Shown: positions 1 through 9,688, counted from the stretch's first letter. The stretch is DNA of 64,000 nt from Brevibacterium zhoupengii (GCF_021117425.1 NZ_CP088298.1:2976001-3040000); one strand, 5' to 3'. The notes: generated by a model not told the origin, from the letters alone. A program made the numbers and translations.

Positions 1-669
1 CTCACGGTGGGACCACAGGTCCTCGTAGTCGATGGGATCACCGAAACGGACCACCGAGGTGTGTCTCAGAGGTCGGAACTTCGGCACCTTCGCTCCCTGC
101 GGGAAGATCTCCTGCAGACCCCAGTGCGCGGCGGGAATGATCGGGGCACCCGTTTCGAGTGCGAGCCTGGCGGTGCCGGACTTGAAGTGCTGAGGCCACA
201 GCTCCGCGTCCTTCGTCAACGTCCCTTCCGGGTAGATAACGACGCATTCGCCCTTGGCCAGAGCCTCTTTCGCATATTCGAGGGAGTCACCGGCCTGGTT
301 CGAGGACCGCAGGACGGGGATCTGTCCCAGGCCGCGGAGGACGGTTCCGAGGGCACCGGAGAACAGGGTCGATTTGGCCAGGAAGTGCGGCAGGTGACCA
401 TTGCGCCACAGCGCCAGGCCGACGAGGATCGGGTCCAGGTGGCTGGCGTGGTAGGCGGCGATGATGGCGCCGCCGCCCTGGTTCGCAGGCATCCCCCGCA
501 GGCGCTGGATCCGCGGCGTGCGCGGGGGCAGGATCTCGGCGTTCTCGACCTTGATCTTCGAGGTCAGACGGTAGAGCCCATAGGCGGCCGAGGCCACGAC
601 GAAGGCGACTCGGCGCTGGGACCTGACCGCGGAGGGCTCGAAGGAGACCAGCACCTCCTCCTCGCTCAC
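1..669 (-). CDS. plsC: 1-acyl-sn-glycerol-3-phosphate acyltransferase, C-terminal part cut by window edge
   Basis: Transfers an acyl chain to lysophosphatidate in phospholipid synthesis at the inner face of the membrane. The 223 visible codons carry the family's HX4D catalytic block (HASHLD, residues 74-79) and the acceptor-binding block YPEGT (residues 146-150). The frame runs off the left edge still open, so the C-terminus is missing. The GTG start shares four bases (GTGA) with the murA stop, so the two genes are translationally coupled, murA first. The N-terminus has a short hydrophobic stretch (about residues 21-33) that could anchor it. The family is clear; whether the enzyme is the main PlsC or a paralogue cannot be told. 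Confidence 0.85.
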   Translation of the reverse strand, partial: MSEEEVLVSFEPSAVRSQRRVAFVVASAAYGLYRLTSKIKVENAEILPPRTPRIQRLRGMPANQGGGAIIAAYHASHLDPILVGLALWRNGHLPHFLAKSTLFSGALGTVLRGLGQIPVLRSSNQAGDSLEYAKEALAKGECVVIYPEGTLTKDAELWPQHFKSGTARLALETGAPIIPAAHWGLQEIFPQGAKVPKFRPLRHTSVVRFGDPIDYEDLWSHRE

Positions 670-1982
670 GCGGCCACCTCGGCCCCGAGGCCGATGAGCT
701 TGTCGAGGAAGTTCTCGTATCCGCGGTTGATGAGTTCGATGCCGTGGACCTGACTGGTGCCACGGGCTGCCAAGGCGGCGATGAGGTGGCTGAATCCGCC
801 GCGCAGGTCGGGCACGTCGATGCGTGTTCCCGTGAGCTCGGTAGGTCCCGAAACCACGGCCGAGTGCTGGTAGTTGCGGCGCCCGAAACGGCACGGCGTG
901 CCGCCGAGGCATTCGCGGTAGAGCTGGATCTGGGCGCCCATCTCACCGAGGGCATGGGTGAAGCCGAACCGGTTCTCGTACACGGTCTCGTGGATGATCG
1001 ACAGTCCCTCGGCCTGGGTCATGGCTACGACGAGCGGCTGCTGCCAGTCGGTCATGAAGCCCGGGTGCACATCGGTCTCCAGCGCGAAGGAGGTGAGTCT
1101 GCCGCCGGGGTGACGGAAGCGGATTCCCGTTTCCTCGACCTCGAACTCCCCGCCGATGCGACGGAAGACGTTGAGGAAGGTGATGAGCTCGGGCTGGGAG
1201 GCGCCTTCGACGAAGATGTCGCCGCCGGTGGCCAGAGCCGCAGAGGCCCAGGAGGCGGTCTCATTGCGGTCGGGCAGTGCCCTGTGGATGAAGCCGCGCA
1301 GGGAGTCCACACCTTCGATGCGCACGACCCGGTCGGTGTCGACGGTGATGATGGCGCCCATCTTCTGCAACAGGGCGATGAGGTCCATGATCTCGGGTTC
1401 GATGGCCGCATTGCGCAGTTCGGTCACGCCTTCGGCGCGGACCGCGGTCAGCAGCACCTGCTCGGTCGCTCCCACTGAGGGGAAGGGCAGTTCGACCTTC
1501 GTGCCCTGGAGGCGTCCACGGGTGGTGAGCATGATGCCGCCGGACGTCTTGTCGACCTCTGCGCCGAATTGGCGCAGCACATCGAGGTGGAAGTTGATGG
1601 GCCGGTCCCCGATGTGGCAACCACCCAGATCAGGGATGAACGCCTGCCCCAGACTGTGCAGGAGAGGTCCGCAGAAGAGGATCGGGATCCTCGACGACCC
1701 GGCGTGAGCATCGATGTCGACGATCGAGCCCTGCGCCATGTCGGAGGGGTCCAGGTGCAGCTCACCATCGGAGAGGTCTCCATCGCCGCCGGGACTGACC
1801 CGAACCCCGTGGAGCTCCAGCAGACCGGTGACGATCTCGACGTCCCTGATCTGCGGCACCCCACGCAGCACGGAGGGCGTCTCCCCCAGCAATGAGGCGA
1901 CCATGGCCTTGGGCACCAGGTTCTTGGCACCTCTGACCTGGACTGTTCCACCTAGCGGATTACCGCCGCGAACTTCGAGCAT
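666..1982 (-). CDS. murA: UDP-N-acetylglucosamine 1-carboxyvinyltransferase
   Basis: Catalyses the first committed step of peptidoglycan synthesis, adding enolpyruvate from PEP to UDP-GlcNAc in the cytoplasm. The 438-residue length fits the EPSP-synthase-like fold. The N-terminal substrate lysine is in RGAKN (K20), and the flexible loop GGCHIGDRP carries the catalytic cysteine at residue 122. The cysteine is retained, so the enzyme is predicted to be fosfomycin-sensitive in principle, unlike mycobacterial MurA, which has Asp here. It begins with ATG and leads into plsC through a GTGA overlap. leuD lies 154 bases upstream, so murA probably has its own promoter. Confidence 0.95.
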   Translation of the reverse strand: MLEVRGGNPLGGTVQVRGAKNLVPKAMVASLLGETPSVLRGVPQIRDVEIVTGLLELHGVRVSPGGDGDLSDGELHLDPSDMAQGSIVDIDAHAGSSRIPILFCGPLLHSLGQAFIPDLGGCHIGDRPINFHLDVLRQFGAEVDKTSGGIMLTTRGRLQGTKVELPFPSVGATEQVLLTAVRAEGVTELRNAAIEPEIMDLIALLQKMGAIITVDTDRVVRIEGVDSLRGFIHRALPDRNETASWASAALATGGDIFVEGASQPELITFLNVFRRIGGEFEVEETGIRFRHPGGRLTSFALETDVHPGFMTDWQQPLVVAMTQAEGLSIIHETVYENRFGFTHALGEMGAQIQLYRECLGGTPCRFGRRNYQHSAVVSGPTELTGTRIDVPDLRGGFSHLIAALAARGTSQVHGIELINRGYENFLDKLIGLGAEVAA

Positions 1983-2136
1983 GTTCCTCCCTGCGTCACA
2001 CTTGCACCCGGTGGGATCCGGACGTGGCCCAGACTAGTCCGGACTCGTCCAAGACTAGCGCAGAGGACACGCAGGTCCCTTGTGGGAAGGCTCTCAGACC
2101 GCCGCGTCGGACGATTCGAGCCTTCACGCGGAAGGG

Positions 2137-2736
2137 TCAGACCTTTGCGGGCAGGGTTGTCGGCTTGAAGTTCGCCCGCTTGGACTCGAAATCGGAGATC
2201 TCGGATTCCTTGGCCAGCGTCAGGCTGATGTCGTCATGGCCTTCGAGCAGGCGCCAGCGTGTGTAGTCATCGATCTGGAAGGTCACGGTCACCGAATCGC
2301 AGGTCACGGTCTTCTGGTTCAGGTCGACGGTGATCGGGGTGCCCGGGTGGTTCTCCAGGATCTTCCAGATCAGTTCGATGTCGGCCTGGTCGAGCTGAGC
2401 GGCCAGGAGTCCCTCTTTGCCGGAGTTGCCGCGGAAGATGTCGCCGAAGCGTGAGGACAGGACGACGCGGAACCCGTAGTCCTTCAGAGCCCACACGGCG
2501 TGTTCACGCGATGAGCCCGTGCCGAAGTCGGGTCCGGCCACAAGGACGGAGCCGGCTGCGAAGTCGGGGTCGTTGAGGACGAAGTCCTCGGCGGTCCGCC
2601 AGCGGTAGAACAGTGCGTCTTCGAAGCCCGTGCGAGTGACTCGCTTGAGGAACTTCGCCGGGATGATCTGGTCGGTGTCGATGTTGGCGCGGCGCAGCGG
2701 GACGCCGATTCCGGTATGTGTGCTGAAAGCTTCCAT
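2137..2736 (-). CDS. leuD: 3-isopropylmalate dehydratase small subunit
   Basis: Small (swivelling) subunit of isopropylmalate isomerase, which converts 2-isopropylmalate to 3-isopropylmalate in leucine synthesis. The 199 residues match the usual length. The start region has the typical [20 protein letters not shown] signature, and the substrate-loop motif GSSREHA is intact in the middle of the protein. It follows leuC by 12 bases on the same strand, so the two form a leuCD transcription unit, probably controlled by the divergent NdgR-type regulator. Confidence 0.96.
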   Translation of the reverse strand: MEAFSTHTGIGVPLRRANIDTDQIIPAKFLKRVTRTGFEDALFYRWRTAEDFVLNDPDFAAGSVLVAGPDFGTGSSREHAVWALKDYGFRVVLSSRFGDIFRGNSGKEGLLAAQLDQADIELIWKILENHPGTPITVDLNQKTVTCDSVTVTFQIDDYTRWRLLEGHDDISLTLAKESEISDFESKRANFKPTTLPAKV

Positions 2737-2748
2737 CAGTCGGTCTCC

Positions 2749-4239
2749 TTACGCGTTCGCCGAGGTGGGGGTGGGTGTCAGTGTCAAGGTGGGCTTATCG
2801 TCTGTCCACGCCACCGGTTCGGCGTCGCGGGGCAGGTCCTTGACGTCACCGGGTGAGGACAGCGTTCCGCGCACGGCGGTGGCCGCTGCCACGAGTGGCG
2901 ACACGAGGTGGGTGCGACCGCCCTTGCCCTGTCGGCCCTCAAAGTTGCGGTTCGAGGTCGAGGCACAGCGTTCACCGTCGGCCAGCTGGTCCGGGTTCAT
3001 GCCCAGGCACATCGAGCAGCCGGCGAAACGCCACTCTCCCCCGAAGTCCTTGAAAATCGTGTCGAGGCCCTCGTCCTCGGCCTGGAGGCGGACCTTGGCG
3101 GATCCGGGAACGACCATGAAGCGGACGTTCTCGGCCTTCTTCCGGCCGCGGACCACCTCGGCGGCGGCACGCAGGTCTTCGATGCGTGAGTTCGTGCACG
3201 AACCCAGGAACACGGTGTCCACCTCGATCTCGCGCAGCGGGGTGCCCGGCGTCAGGCCCATGTAGGCCAGAGCGTTGGCGGCCGAGGCCTTGTCGTTCTC
3301 GTCGGCGAAGTCATCGGGTGAGGGCACGGAGGCCGACAGCGGCAGTCCTTGTCCGGGGTTGGTTCCCCAGGTGACGAACGGTTCGATGTCCTTGGCTTCG
3401 AGCACGACCTCATGGTCGAACGTGGCGCCCTCGTCGGTGTACAGGGTCTTCCAGTATTCGACCGCCGCATCCCAGTCCTCGCCCTCGGGTGCATGCGGAC
3501 GGCCTTTGACGTAGTCGAAGGTCGTCTCATCGGGGGCGACCATGCCGGCACGGGCGCCGGCCTCGATCGACATGTTGCAGATGGTCATCCGTGCTTCCAT
3601 CGACAGCGCCCGGATCGCCGAGCCGCGGTACTCGAGCACATAGCCCTGCCCGCCGCCGGTGCCGATCTTCGCGATGATGGCGAGGATGATGTCTTTGGCA
3701 CTCGACCCTTCGGGCAGTTCGCCGTCGACCGTGATCGACATCGTCTTGAATGCCTTGAGGCTCAGTGTCTGGGTGGCCAGCACATGCTCGACCTCGGAGG
3801 TGCCGATGCCCAGTGCCAGCGCACCGAAGGCACCATGGGTGGAGGTGTGGGAGTCACCGCAGACGACGGTGGTGCCCGGCTGGGTCAGGCCCAGCTGTGG
3901 GCCCACGACGTGGACGATGCCCTGATCGGCATCGCCGAGGCTGTGCAGCCGGATCCCGAACTCCTTCGTGTTCTTGCGCAGAGTCTCGATCTGCGTGGCG
4001 GAGGTGGGTTCGGCGATGGGCTTGTCGATGTCCCAGGTCGGAGTGTTGTGGTCCTCCGTCGCGATCGTCAGGTCGGGGCGGCGCACCGGGCGCCCGGCGA
4101 GTCGGAGTCCGTCGAATGCCTGCGGGCTGGTGACCTCATGGACGAGGTGGAGGTCGATGTAGATGAGGTCGGGCGCACCGTCTTCGCCCAGGGATACGAC
4201 GTGATCGGCCCAGACCTTCTCGGCCAGAGTGCGTGGCAT
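2749..4239 (-). CDS. leuC: 3-isopropylmalate dehydratase large subunit
   Basis: Large, iron-sulfur subunit of isopropylmalate isomerase (aconitase superfamily). The 4Fe-4S ligands are visible as the Cys of FLGSCTNSR and the pair in [13 protein letters not shown] place the start at the ATG of [10 protein letters not shown] (496 residues) because a strong GGGAGGAAT ribosome site lies just upstream. The frame remains open a further 39 codons, but that sequence is not leuC-like. It is divergent from ndgR across about 200 bases, the arrangement seen for LtbR in Corynebacterium and NdgR in Streptomyces, which control leuCD. Confidence 0.96.
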   Translation of the reverse strand: MPRTLAEKVWADHVVSLGEDGAPDLIYIDLHLVHEVTSPQAFDGLRLAGRPVRRPDLTIATEDHNTPTWDIDKPIAEPTSATQIETLRKNTKEFGIRLHSLGDADQGIVHVVGPQLGLTQPGTTVVCGDSHTSTHGAFGALALGIGTSEVEHVLATQTLSLKAFKTMSITVDGELPEGSSAKDIILAIIAKIGTGGGQGYVLEYRGSAIRALSMEARMTICNMSIEAGARAGMVAPDETTFDYVKGRPHAPEGEDWDAAVEYWKTLYTDEGATFDHEVVLEAKDIEPFVTWGTNPGQGLPLSASVPSPDDFADENDKASAANALAYMGLTPGTPLREIEVDTVFLGSCTNSRIEDLRAAAEVVRGRKKAENVRFMVVPGSAKVRLQAEDEGLDTIFKDFGGEWRFAGCSMCLGMNPDQLADGERCASTSNRNFEGRQGKGGRTHLVSPLVAAATAVRGTLSSPGDVKDLPRDAEPVAWTDDKPTLTLTPTPTSANA

Positions 4240-4254
4240 GATTCCTCCCGCCAA

Positions 4255-4271
4255 TACAGGGATTGCCTGTA
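4255..4271. promoter_or_regulatory. Inverted repeat in the leuC 5' leader
   Basis: TACAGG and CCTGTA form a perfect 6-bp inverted repeat with a 5-base spacer, ending about 15 bases before the leuC start and next to its ribosome site. A further TACAGG half lies at 4365-4370. It could be an operator for the adjacent IclR-family protein or a small hairpin affecting leuC translation. Nothing in the sequence decides between them. Confidence 0.35.
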
Positions 4272-4400
4272 CGTGCTTACTGCTGCGACGTCCGCGAGTC
4301 CGCAGCGTCTGTGACATTCGAATTGGTGACTCGGCGAGTGCGCAAGGCTGTCTCAACGAGTGTGTACAGGAAACCTACTCGTCCGTATCGCATTTCGAAC

Positions 4401-4438
4401 TTGCATCTCGCCCACTGAGACGCGCACAATGGTATCTA
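4401..4438 (+). promoter_or_regulatory. Predicted ndgR promoter giving a leaderless transcript
   Basis: TTGCAT (4401-4406) and CACAAT (4425-4430) are spaced by 18 bases. A start point seven to eight bases further on falls on the A of the ndgR ATG at 4438. No Shine-Dalgarno sequence precedes that ATG, which agrees with leaderless translation, common in actinobacteria. Confidence 0.45.
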
Positions 4439-5154
4439 TGACAAGCAATGGTAGCGGCGTCGGAGTCATCGACAAGGCCGCAATGGTTCTCTCCGCCCTC
4501 GAGGCCGGACCCGCTTCACTGGCCGAACTGGTCTCACTGACCGGACTCGCCCGACCCACTGCCCACCGCCTGGCTGTTGCACTCGAATTCCATCGCATCG
4601 TCGGTCGTGATCTGCAGGGCCGCTTCGTCCTCGGCCCACGCCTGGCCGAGTTGTCTTCCGCAGCCGGCGAGGATCGCCTGCTCGCCGCGGCCGGACCGGT
4701 ACTCGGCCAGCTGCGCGACCAGACCGGCGAGTCCGCGCAGCTCTTCCGCCGCCAGGGCGACCTGCGCCTGTGCGTGGCTGCCGCCGAACGCCCAGTGGGC
4801 CTGCGCGACTCGGTGCCGATCGGCGCCACCCTGAGCATGCGCGCCGGCTCTGCCGCCCAGGTCCTCCTGGCCTGGGAGGAGCCCGACCGCCTCCACACCG
4901 GTCTGCGCGGAGCTCGCTTCTCCGCCACCATGCTCTCCGGTGTCCGTCGCCGAGGCTGGGCCCAGTCGATTGCCGAACGTGAACGGGGCGTTGCCTCTGT
5001 CTCCGCCCCCGTGCGCGGACCCAGCAACCGCGTCGTGGCCGCAGTGTCGATCTCCGGCCCCGTGGATCGCCTGACACGTCAGCCCGGACGTCTGCACGCG
5101 AAGTCCATCATCGAAGCGGCTCGAACCCTGAGCGAAGCTCTCATCAGAGGCTGA
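4438..5154 (+). CDS. ndgR: IclR-family regulator of leucine/amino acid biosynthesis (NdgR/LtbR type)
   Basis: Transcription factor with an N-terminal winged helix-turn-helix (about residues 10-70, including GLARPTAHRLAVALE) and a C-terminal IclR effector domain. The 238 residues closely resemble, from memory, Streptomyces NdgR, including the SGVGV-DKAA start and the RRGWAQSI and SAPVRGPSNRVVAAVS segments. NdgR/LtbR proteins control leuCD and other amino acid genes, and this gene is divergent from leuC. An in-frame ATG three codons upstream (4429) is possible, but the alignment favours 4438. The DeoR-type gene follows after 10 bases and may be cotranscribed. Confidence 0.9.
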   Translation: MTSNGSGVGVIDKAAMVLSALEAGPASLAELVSLTGLARPTAHRLAVALEFHRIVGRDLQGRFVLGPRLAELSSAAGEDRLLAAAGPVLGQLRDQTGESAQLFRRQGDLRLCVAAAERPVGLRDSVPIGATLSMRAGSAAQVLLAWEEPDRLHTGLRGARFSATMLSGVRRRGWAQSIAERERGVASVSAPVRGPSNRVVAAVSISGPVDRLTRQPGRLHAKSIIEAARTLSEALIRG

Positions 5155-5164
5155 GGACGACACC

Positions 5165-5938
5165 ATGATCGCTGCCCAACGACGCAATGTGATCATCGAG
5201 ACGATCGAACGCGACGGCGCGGTATCCATCTCCGCTCTGTCCGAACGGCTGGAGACCTCGGCCGTGACGATCCGTCGCGATCTCGATCAGCTCGCCGACG
5301 AAGGCCGCCTGACCCGCACCCACGGTGGGGCAGTCCCCTTCTCCAGCGCGCGCGAGTCGAGCTACGCGGAGAAGCTCGAACAGGCCCTGGCCGAGAAGTC
5401 AGCAATCGCCCGAGCCGCGGCCAAGCATGTGCGCTCCGGCGACGTGGTCGCCCTGGGGCCCGGCACCACGACCGAGCTCCTGGCCAAGGAGCTCAGCGGA
5501 CGCTCGGGCATCCGCATCGTGACCAACTCCCTCCTCGTCGCCGAGGCGATGGTCTCCTCCCCCGATATCGAAGTCATCGTCGTCGGCGGAATCCTGCGAC
5601 ATTCGATCCGCGCCTTCGTCGGCGGCGGCACGGTCTCACAGCTGCTTGGCCTGAGGGCCGATACAGTCTTCCTCTCCGGCAACGGTCTGGCCGCGGACTT
5701 CGGCCTCTCCACCCCAGCCTTCCCCGTGGCCGATACCGACCGTGCCATGGCCACAGGTGCCGGGCAGGTCACCGCCCTCGTCGACCACACAAAGGTCGGG
5801 CTGCGCTCATCCGTCCTCACCGTGCCGACAGAGGAGATCGACCAGTTGATCACGGATTCGGGCAGTGATGACTCCGAACTCGATGCCCTGCGCACCGCGG
5901 GGGTCGAAGTCGAGGTGGCCACCACCACCGCGAGTTAG
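5165..5938 (+). CDS. DeoR/GlpR-family transcriptional regulator
   Basis: The 257 residues comprise an N-terminal DeoR helix-turn-helix (residues 1-58, with SAVTIRRDLDQLADEGRLTRTHGGA) and a C-terminal DeoRC sensor domain that normally binds a sugar phosphate (GPGTTTELLAKEL, then IVTNSLLVAEAM). It sits between ndgR and a sugar import cluster whose promoters share TTYGATCA elements, so the likely job is repression of that cluster, with a galactose-derived phosphate as a plausible inducer. That link is inferred from position only. It could be cotranscribed with ndgR (10-base gap). Confidence 0.85.
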   Translation: MIAAQRRNVIIETIERDGAVSISALSERLETSAVTIRRDLDQLADEGRLTRTHGGAVPFSSARESSYAEKLEQALAEKSAIARAAAKHVRSGDVVALGPGTTTELLAKELSGRSGIRIVTNSLLVAEAMVSSPDIEVIVVGGILRHSIRAFVGGGTVSQLLGLRADTVFLSGNGLAADFGLSTPAFPVADTDRAMATGAGQVTALVDHTKVGLRSSVLTVPTEEIDQLITDSGSDDSELDALRTAGVEVEVATTTAS

Positions 5939-5985
5939 CCGGGGAACCTCAATCTCTCGATCTGATGACGATCGGGCGTCACTTC

Positions 5986-6022
5986 TTGATTGTTTTGTTG
6001 TGATTCTGATAACTTTTGATCA
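5986..6022 (+). promoter_or_regulatory. Promoter and putative operator of the sugar ABC importer
   Basis: A promoter-like pair TTGATT (5986-5991) and TAACTT (6010-6015), spaced by 18 bases, is overlapped at its start point by TTTTGATCA (6014-6022). The same TTYGATCA core occurs before the symporter gene and in the galT/epimerase divergent region. The 10-mer TTGATTGTTT (5986-5995) recurs inverted at 10781-10790. A repressor bound here would block the start point. Confidence 0.5.
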
Positions 6023-6061
6023 GTCGCGGCGATGGCGCCGTGCAGGACAAAAGAGGTACCT

Positions 6062-7150
6062 ATGAAAATCACAGCATCGAGTACAGTCCTCCGGGCCACC
6101 GCATTCCGCGTCTCCGCAGTCGCGGCAGCGGGTGCCCTCCTATTGTCCGGCTGCACGAACGAAGGTTCGACATCCGAGCCGACGAGCAGCGGCGAGGCCG
6201 CACAGGCCGCCGACAGCGCCGGCTCTTCGGGCCCCACCTGCACTATGGACGACTACGGAGTCGACAAGATCGACCTCAAAGGGGCGAAGATCGGCTTCTC
6301 CCAGTCCGAACCGGACTCGGCGAGCTTCAGAGCCGCAGAGACGAAGTCGCTCAAGGACGCGGCCAAAGAGGCGGGATCAGATCTCGTGGTCACCAATGCC
6401 AACAATGAGCTGCCTAAGCAGATCAGCGACATCGAGAATCTGCTCAGCCAGGGCATCAAGGCACTGGTCATCGCCCCGGTCAACTCCGACGGCCTGGACT
6501 CTGCGCTCAAGGCGGCCAAGGACAAGAAGGTTCCCGTGGTCACCATCGACCGCAAAGTGACCAACAAGTCCTGCGACGACTACCTCACGTTCATCGGCTC
6601 GGACTTCGTCAAACAGGGCGAGCGCGCCGCCGACGCTCTGGCGAAGGCCACAGACGAAAAGGCCAAGGTCGCGGTTCTGCTCGGGCCCTCCGGCAACAAC
6701 GTCACCGATGGTCGGCAGAAGGGGTTCAAGGACCAGGTCAAGGCCGAGTACCCCGACATCGAGATCGTCGCTGAGCAGACGGCCAATGCCTCACGGTCCG
6801 AGGGCCAGGAGGTCACGGCTCAGCTCCTCCAGTCGAACCCCGACATCAACGCCGTCTACGCCTTCAACGACGAGGAGGGCCTGGGCGCGATGGCCGCGAT
6901 TCAGGAAGCGGGCAAGACGCCGGGAGATGAGGTCAAGATCGTATCCATCGACGGCACGAAGAACGCGGTGGAGGCGATTGTCGACGGCAAGTACAACGCT
7001 GTCATCGAGTCCAACCCTCGGTTCGGGCCCCTGGTGTTCGACACTCTGACGAAGTTCTACGAGGGTGAGAAAATCCCGGAGGACATCATCATCAAGGACG
7101 GCGAATACACCCCCGACAATGCTGAAAAGCAGGTCGGACAGGCATTCTGA
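6062..7150 (+). CDS. ytfQ: YtfQ-like sugar-binding lipoprotein of an ABC importer
   Basis: Extracytoplasmic solute-binding protein of the ribose/galactose class. It has a signal peptide with a lipobox (ALLLSGC, cysteine about residue 29), so it is membrane-anchored. The mature part, beginning IGFSQSEPDSASFRAAET and continuing with ALVIAPV, resembles E. coli YtfQ, which binds galactofuranose and galactopyranose. The start is taken at MKITASS, after AGAGGTACC; an in-frame ATG ten codons upstream has no ribosome site. The order binding protein - double ATPase - permease - permease is that of ytfQRT-yjfF. The nearby galT, galK and epimerase genes support a galactose-type substrate. Confidence 0.8.
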   Translation: MKITASSTVLRATAFRVSAVAAAGALLLSGCTNEGSTSEPTSSGEAAQAADSAGSSGPTCTMDDYGVDKIDLKGAKIGFSQSEPDSASFRAAETKSLKDAAKEAGSDLVVTNANNELPKQISDIENLLSQGIKALVIAPVNSDGLDSALKAAKDKKVPVVTIDRKVTNKSCDDYLTFIGSDFVKQGERAADALAKATDEKAKVAVLLGPSGNNVTDGRQKGFKDQVKAEYPDIEIVAEQTANASRSEGQEVTAQLLQSNPDINAVYAFNDEEGLGAMAAIQEAGKTPGDEVKIVSIDGTKNAVEAIVDGKYNAVIESNPRFGPLVFDTLTKFYEGEKIPEDIIIKDGEYTPDNAEKQVGQAF

Positions 7151-7151
7151 C

Positions 7152-8723
7152 GTGGCAGAGCCCGGATCGTCCTCGGCCGAGGCTCAGTCTGCACCGGCAA
7201 CCCAGCCTGTGCTGTCTGCGCGTGGACTGAACAAGTCCTTCTCCGGTGTGCACGTGCTCCGCGATGTCGACTTCGTGCTCGGCCCCGGGACCATCCACAC
7301 GATCGTGGGTGAGAACGGGGCCGGGAAGTCGACCCTGATCAAGTCACTGACCGGGGTCTATCAGGCAGATTCCGGCAGCATCGAACTTGCCGGGAACCCG
7401 GTGTCGTTCAATCATCCGTCCCAGGCTCAGGACGCGGGAATTTCGACCGTCTATCAGGAGGTCAACCTCGTCCCCCTGCTCTCGGTCGCACGCAACATCT
7501 TCCTCGGCCGCGAGCCTCGCACACGCCTGGGACTCATCGACCTCAAGGCTCTGAATTCGCGTGCCGCCGAGGTGGTGTCCGACCTGGGCATCGACGTCGA
7601 CGTGACCGCCGAGCTGGGTGCGTTGGGGTTGGGGGTCCAGCAGATGATCGCGCTGGCGCGGGCCGTGACCACCGAGGCGAAGGTCATCATCATGGACGAG
7701 CCGACGTCCTCACTTGAACGCAGGGAGGTCGACGTCCTCTTCGGAGTCGCACGCCGGCTTCGGGACCAGGGTGCGGGGATCGTCTTCGTCTCCCACCGCC
7801 TCGACGAACTGTGGGAGCTCTGCGACGAGGTCACGATCCTCCGCGACGGTGAGGTCGTGCACACCGGAGCGATGGCCGACCTCGATCGCCGGTCCCTCAT
7901 CTCGGCCATGCTCGGACGTGACATCGCCGCGCACGGAGTGACCTCGTTTACGGAGGACTCCCCCTCCGCTGCAGACGACTCCCCCACCGCCGAGGTGGTG
8001 CTCGAGGCCAGCGGACTCAATGCTCCAGGCCGTCTGCACGACGTGGACGTCCGTGTCCGGGCTGGTGAGATCATCGGCTTGGCCGGACTGTTGGGGTCTG
8101 GACGCAGCGAAACCGTCAAGGCGATCTACGGCGCCCTCGACACGAGCGCCGGTTCGATCACCGTCAAAGGGGCACCCATTCGACGGCAATCGGTGCCCGC
8201 GGCTCTGAAGGCCGGTATCGCCCTGCTCTCCGAAGACCGCAAGTCCGAGGGCATCGTGCCCGAGCTCTCCGTCCGCGACAACATCGTCCTCGGCATCCTG
8301 CCCCGCGTATCCAGGGCCGGAGTGCTGTCGCAGAAGAAGATCGACGAACTCGTCGACACCTACATCGACCGTCTGGGCATCAAGGTTGCTTCGCCGAAAC
8401 AGCTCATCTCGGAGCTCTCGGGAGGCAACCAGCAGAAGGTCCTCATCGCCAGGTGGCTGGCCACCGAACCAGCAGTCTTCCTCCTCGACGAACCCACCCG
8501 TGGAATCGACGTCGGAGCCAAGCAGGAAGTCCAAGCACTCATCGACGAGCTCGCCGATCGAGGGATGGCCGTCGTCCTCATCTCCTCGGAGACAGAAGAA
8601 CTCGTGGCCGGATCCGAATCCGTCATCGTACTGCGAGATGGTGAGATCAGCGAGATCCTCACCGGCGACGAGGTCGACAACACGCGCCTCCTGCAGTCTC
8701 TGGTCTCGGGAGGTCAGGAATGA
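7152..8723 (+). CDS. ytfR: Sugar ABC importer ATPase with two nucleotide-binding domains (YtfR-like)
   Basis: Energises the sugar importer. Domain 1 has Walker A GENGAGKST, a Q-loop region TVYQEVNL and Walker B IIMDEPTSS. Domain 2 has a degenerate Walker A (GLLGSGRSE), a full signature LSGGNQQKVLIARW and Walker B FLLDEPTRGIDVG. This pattern is typical of RbsA/MglA/YtfR. I start it at the GTG of VAEPGSSS, two bases after the ytfQ stop; an upstream in-frame start would lie inside ytfQ. The ATGA overlap with the next permease shows coupling. Confidence 0.85.
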   Translation: MAEPGSSSAEAQSAPATQPVLSARGLNKSFSGVHVLRDVDFVLGPGTIHTIVGENGAGKSTLIKSLTGVYQADSGSIELAGNPVSFNHPSQAQDAGISTVYQEVNLVPLLSVARNIFLGREPRTRLGLIDLKALNSRAAEVVSDLGIDVDVTAELGALGLGVQQMIALARAVTTEAKVIIMDEPTSSLERREVDVLFGVARRLRDQGAGIVFVSHRLDELWELCDEVTILRDGEVVHTGAMADLDRRSLISAMLGRDIAAHGVTSFTEDSPSAADDSPTAEVVLEASGLNAPGRLHDVDVRVRAGEIIGLAGLLGSGRSETVKAIYGALDTSAGSITVKGAPIRRQSVPAALKAGIALLSEDRKSEGIVPELSVRDNIVLGILPRVSRAGVLSQKKIDELVDTYIDRLGIKVASPKQLISELSGGNQQKVLIARWLATEPAVFLLDEPTRGIDVGAKQEVQALIDELADRGMAVVLISSETEELVAGSESVIVLRDGEISEILTGDEVDNTRLLQSLVSGGQE

Positions 8724-9688
8724 CGACTGCCACAGCCACCACCTCGGCGCCGGTGAAGCGGTCGACCTCGGTGCGCACGTGGATCGCCTCCTACGGTGTC
8801 TACCTCGCCCTTGCCCTGCTCGTGATCGTCAACGTCATCATCACCCCGCACTTCCTCACCGTGTCCAATCTGCGCCTCCAGCTGATCCAGACCGCTCCGG
8901 TGCTCATCGTCGCCCTGGGGATGGCGATGGTCATCGGCACGAAGGGCATCGATCTCTCCGTCGGCAGCGTCATGGCCCTGTCGGCTGCTGTCATGCCGCT
9001 CTACATCGGCTACGGGACGCTGCCGGCGATCATCATCGGCATCGTCGCCGGCGGGCTCAGCGGGCTGATGATCGGCCTCCTCGTGTCCCATTTCGGACTC
9101 CAACCGATCGTTGCCACCCTCGCCGTCCTCATCGGCGGACGGGGTCTGGCCAACGTCATCGGCGGTGAGATCAAGAACCTCTCCGATCCCGGCCTCGCGG
9201 TCCTGGGCACAGGTTCCCTGCTGGGCGTGCCCTATTCGGTGCTCAGCGCGATCGTGTTCGTCATCGTTGTCGGCTTCTTCATGCGCCGAACCTCGTTCGG
9301 AGTCATGATCGAGGCGATCGGCGGCAACAAACGCGCGGCCGAACTTGCCGGCATCCGGATCAAATCGGTGCTCGTCACCGTCTATGTCCTCTCCGGCCTG
9401 CTCGCAGCCTTCGCCGGGATCCTCGTCGCCGCCCGGTCACAGGCCAGCGACCCGCGCACCCTAGGCCTGCTGATGGAGCTTTCGGCCATCGCGGCCGTCG
9501 TCATCGGCGGAACATCGTTGAACGGCGGACGAGTCAGAGTCCTCGGCACCGTCGGGGGCGCACTGCTCATGCAGCTCATCGTCTCCACATTGGTCTCCCA
9601 CAATGTTGCGGACTCCATCTCGCAGATGGTCCAGGCCGTCGTGATCGTCGTCGCGGTCGCACTCCAAGTCGGAAGGAGGAGAACATGA
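8720..9688 (+). CDS. ytfT: Sugar ABC importer permease 1 (YtfT-like)
   Basis: Integral membrane permease of the BPD_transp_2 (RbsC/YtfT) family, 322 residues with about eight to ten hydrophobic segments. The family signature GTKGIDLSVGSVMAL lies near residues 73-87, and a second conserved block, AIAAVVIGGTSLNGG, near 254-268. The start overlaps the ATPase stop by four bases (ATGA) and the end overlaps permease 2 by four bases, so the four genes form one operon. The two permeases probably form a heterodimeric channel. Confidence 0.85.
   Translation: MTTATATTSAPVKRSTSVRTWIASYGVYLALALLVIVNVIITPHFLTVSNLRLQLIQTAPVLIVALGMAMVIGTKGIDLSVGSVMALSAAVMPLYIGYGTLPAIIIGIVAGGLSGLMIGLLVSHFGLQPIVATLAVLIGGRGLANVIGGEIKNLSDPGLAVLGTGSLLGVPYSVLSAIVFVIVVGFFMRRTSFGVMIEAIGGNKRAAELAGIRIKSVLVTVYVLSGLLAAFAGILVAARSQASDPRTLGLLMELSAIAAVVIGGTSLNGGRVRVLGTVGGALLMQLIVSTLVSHNVADSISQMVQAVVIVVAVALQVGRRRT

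Noticed and set aside
287..955. 222-codon minus-strand frame across murA and plsC
   Set aside because: It crosses the murA-plsC junction in a third frame; the plsC motifs are in the frame starting at 669.
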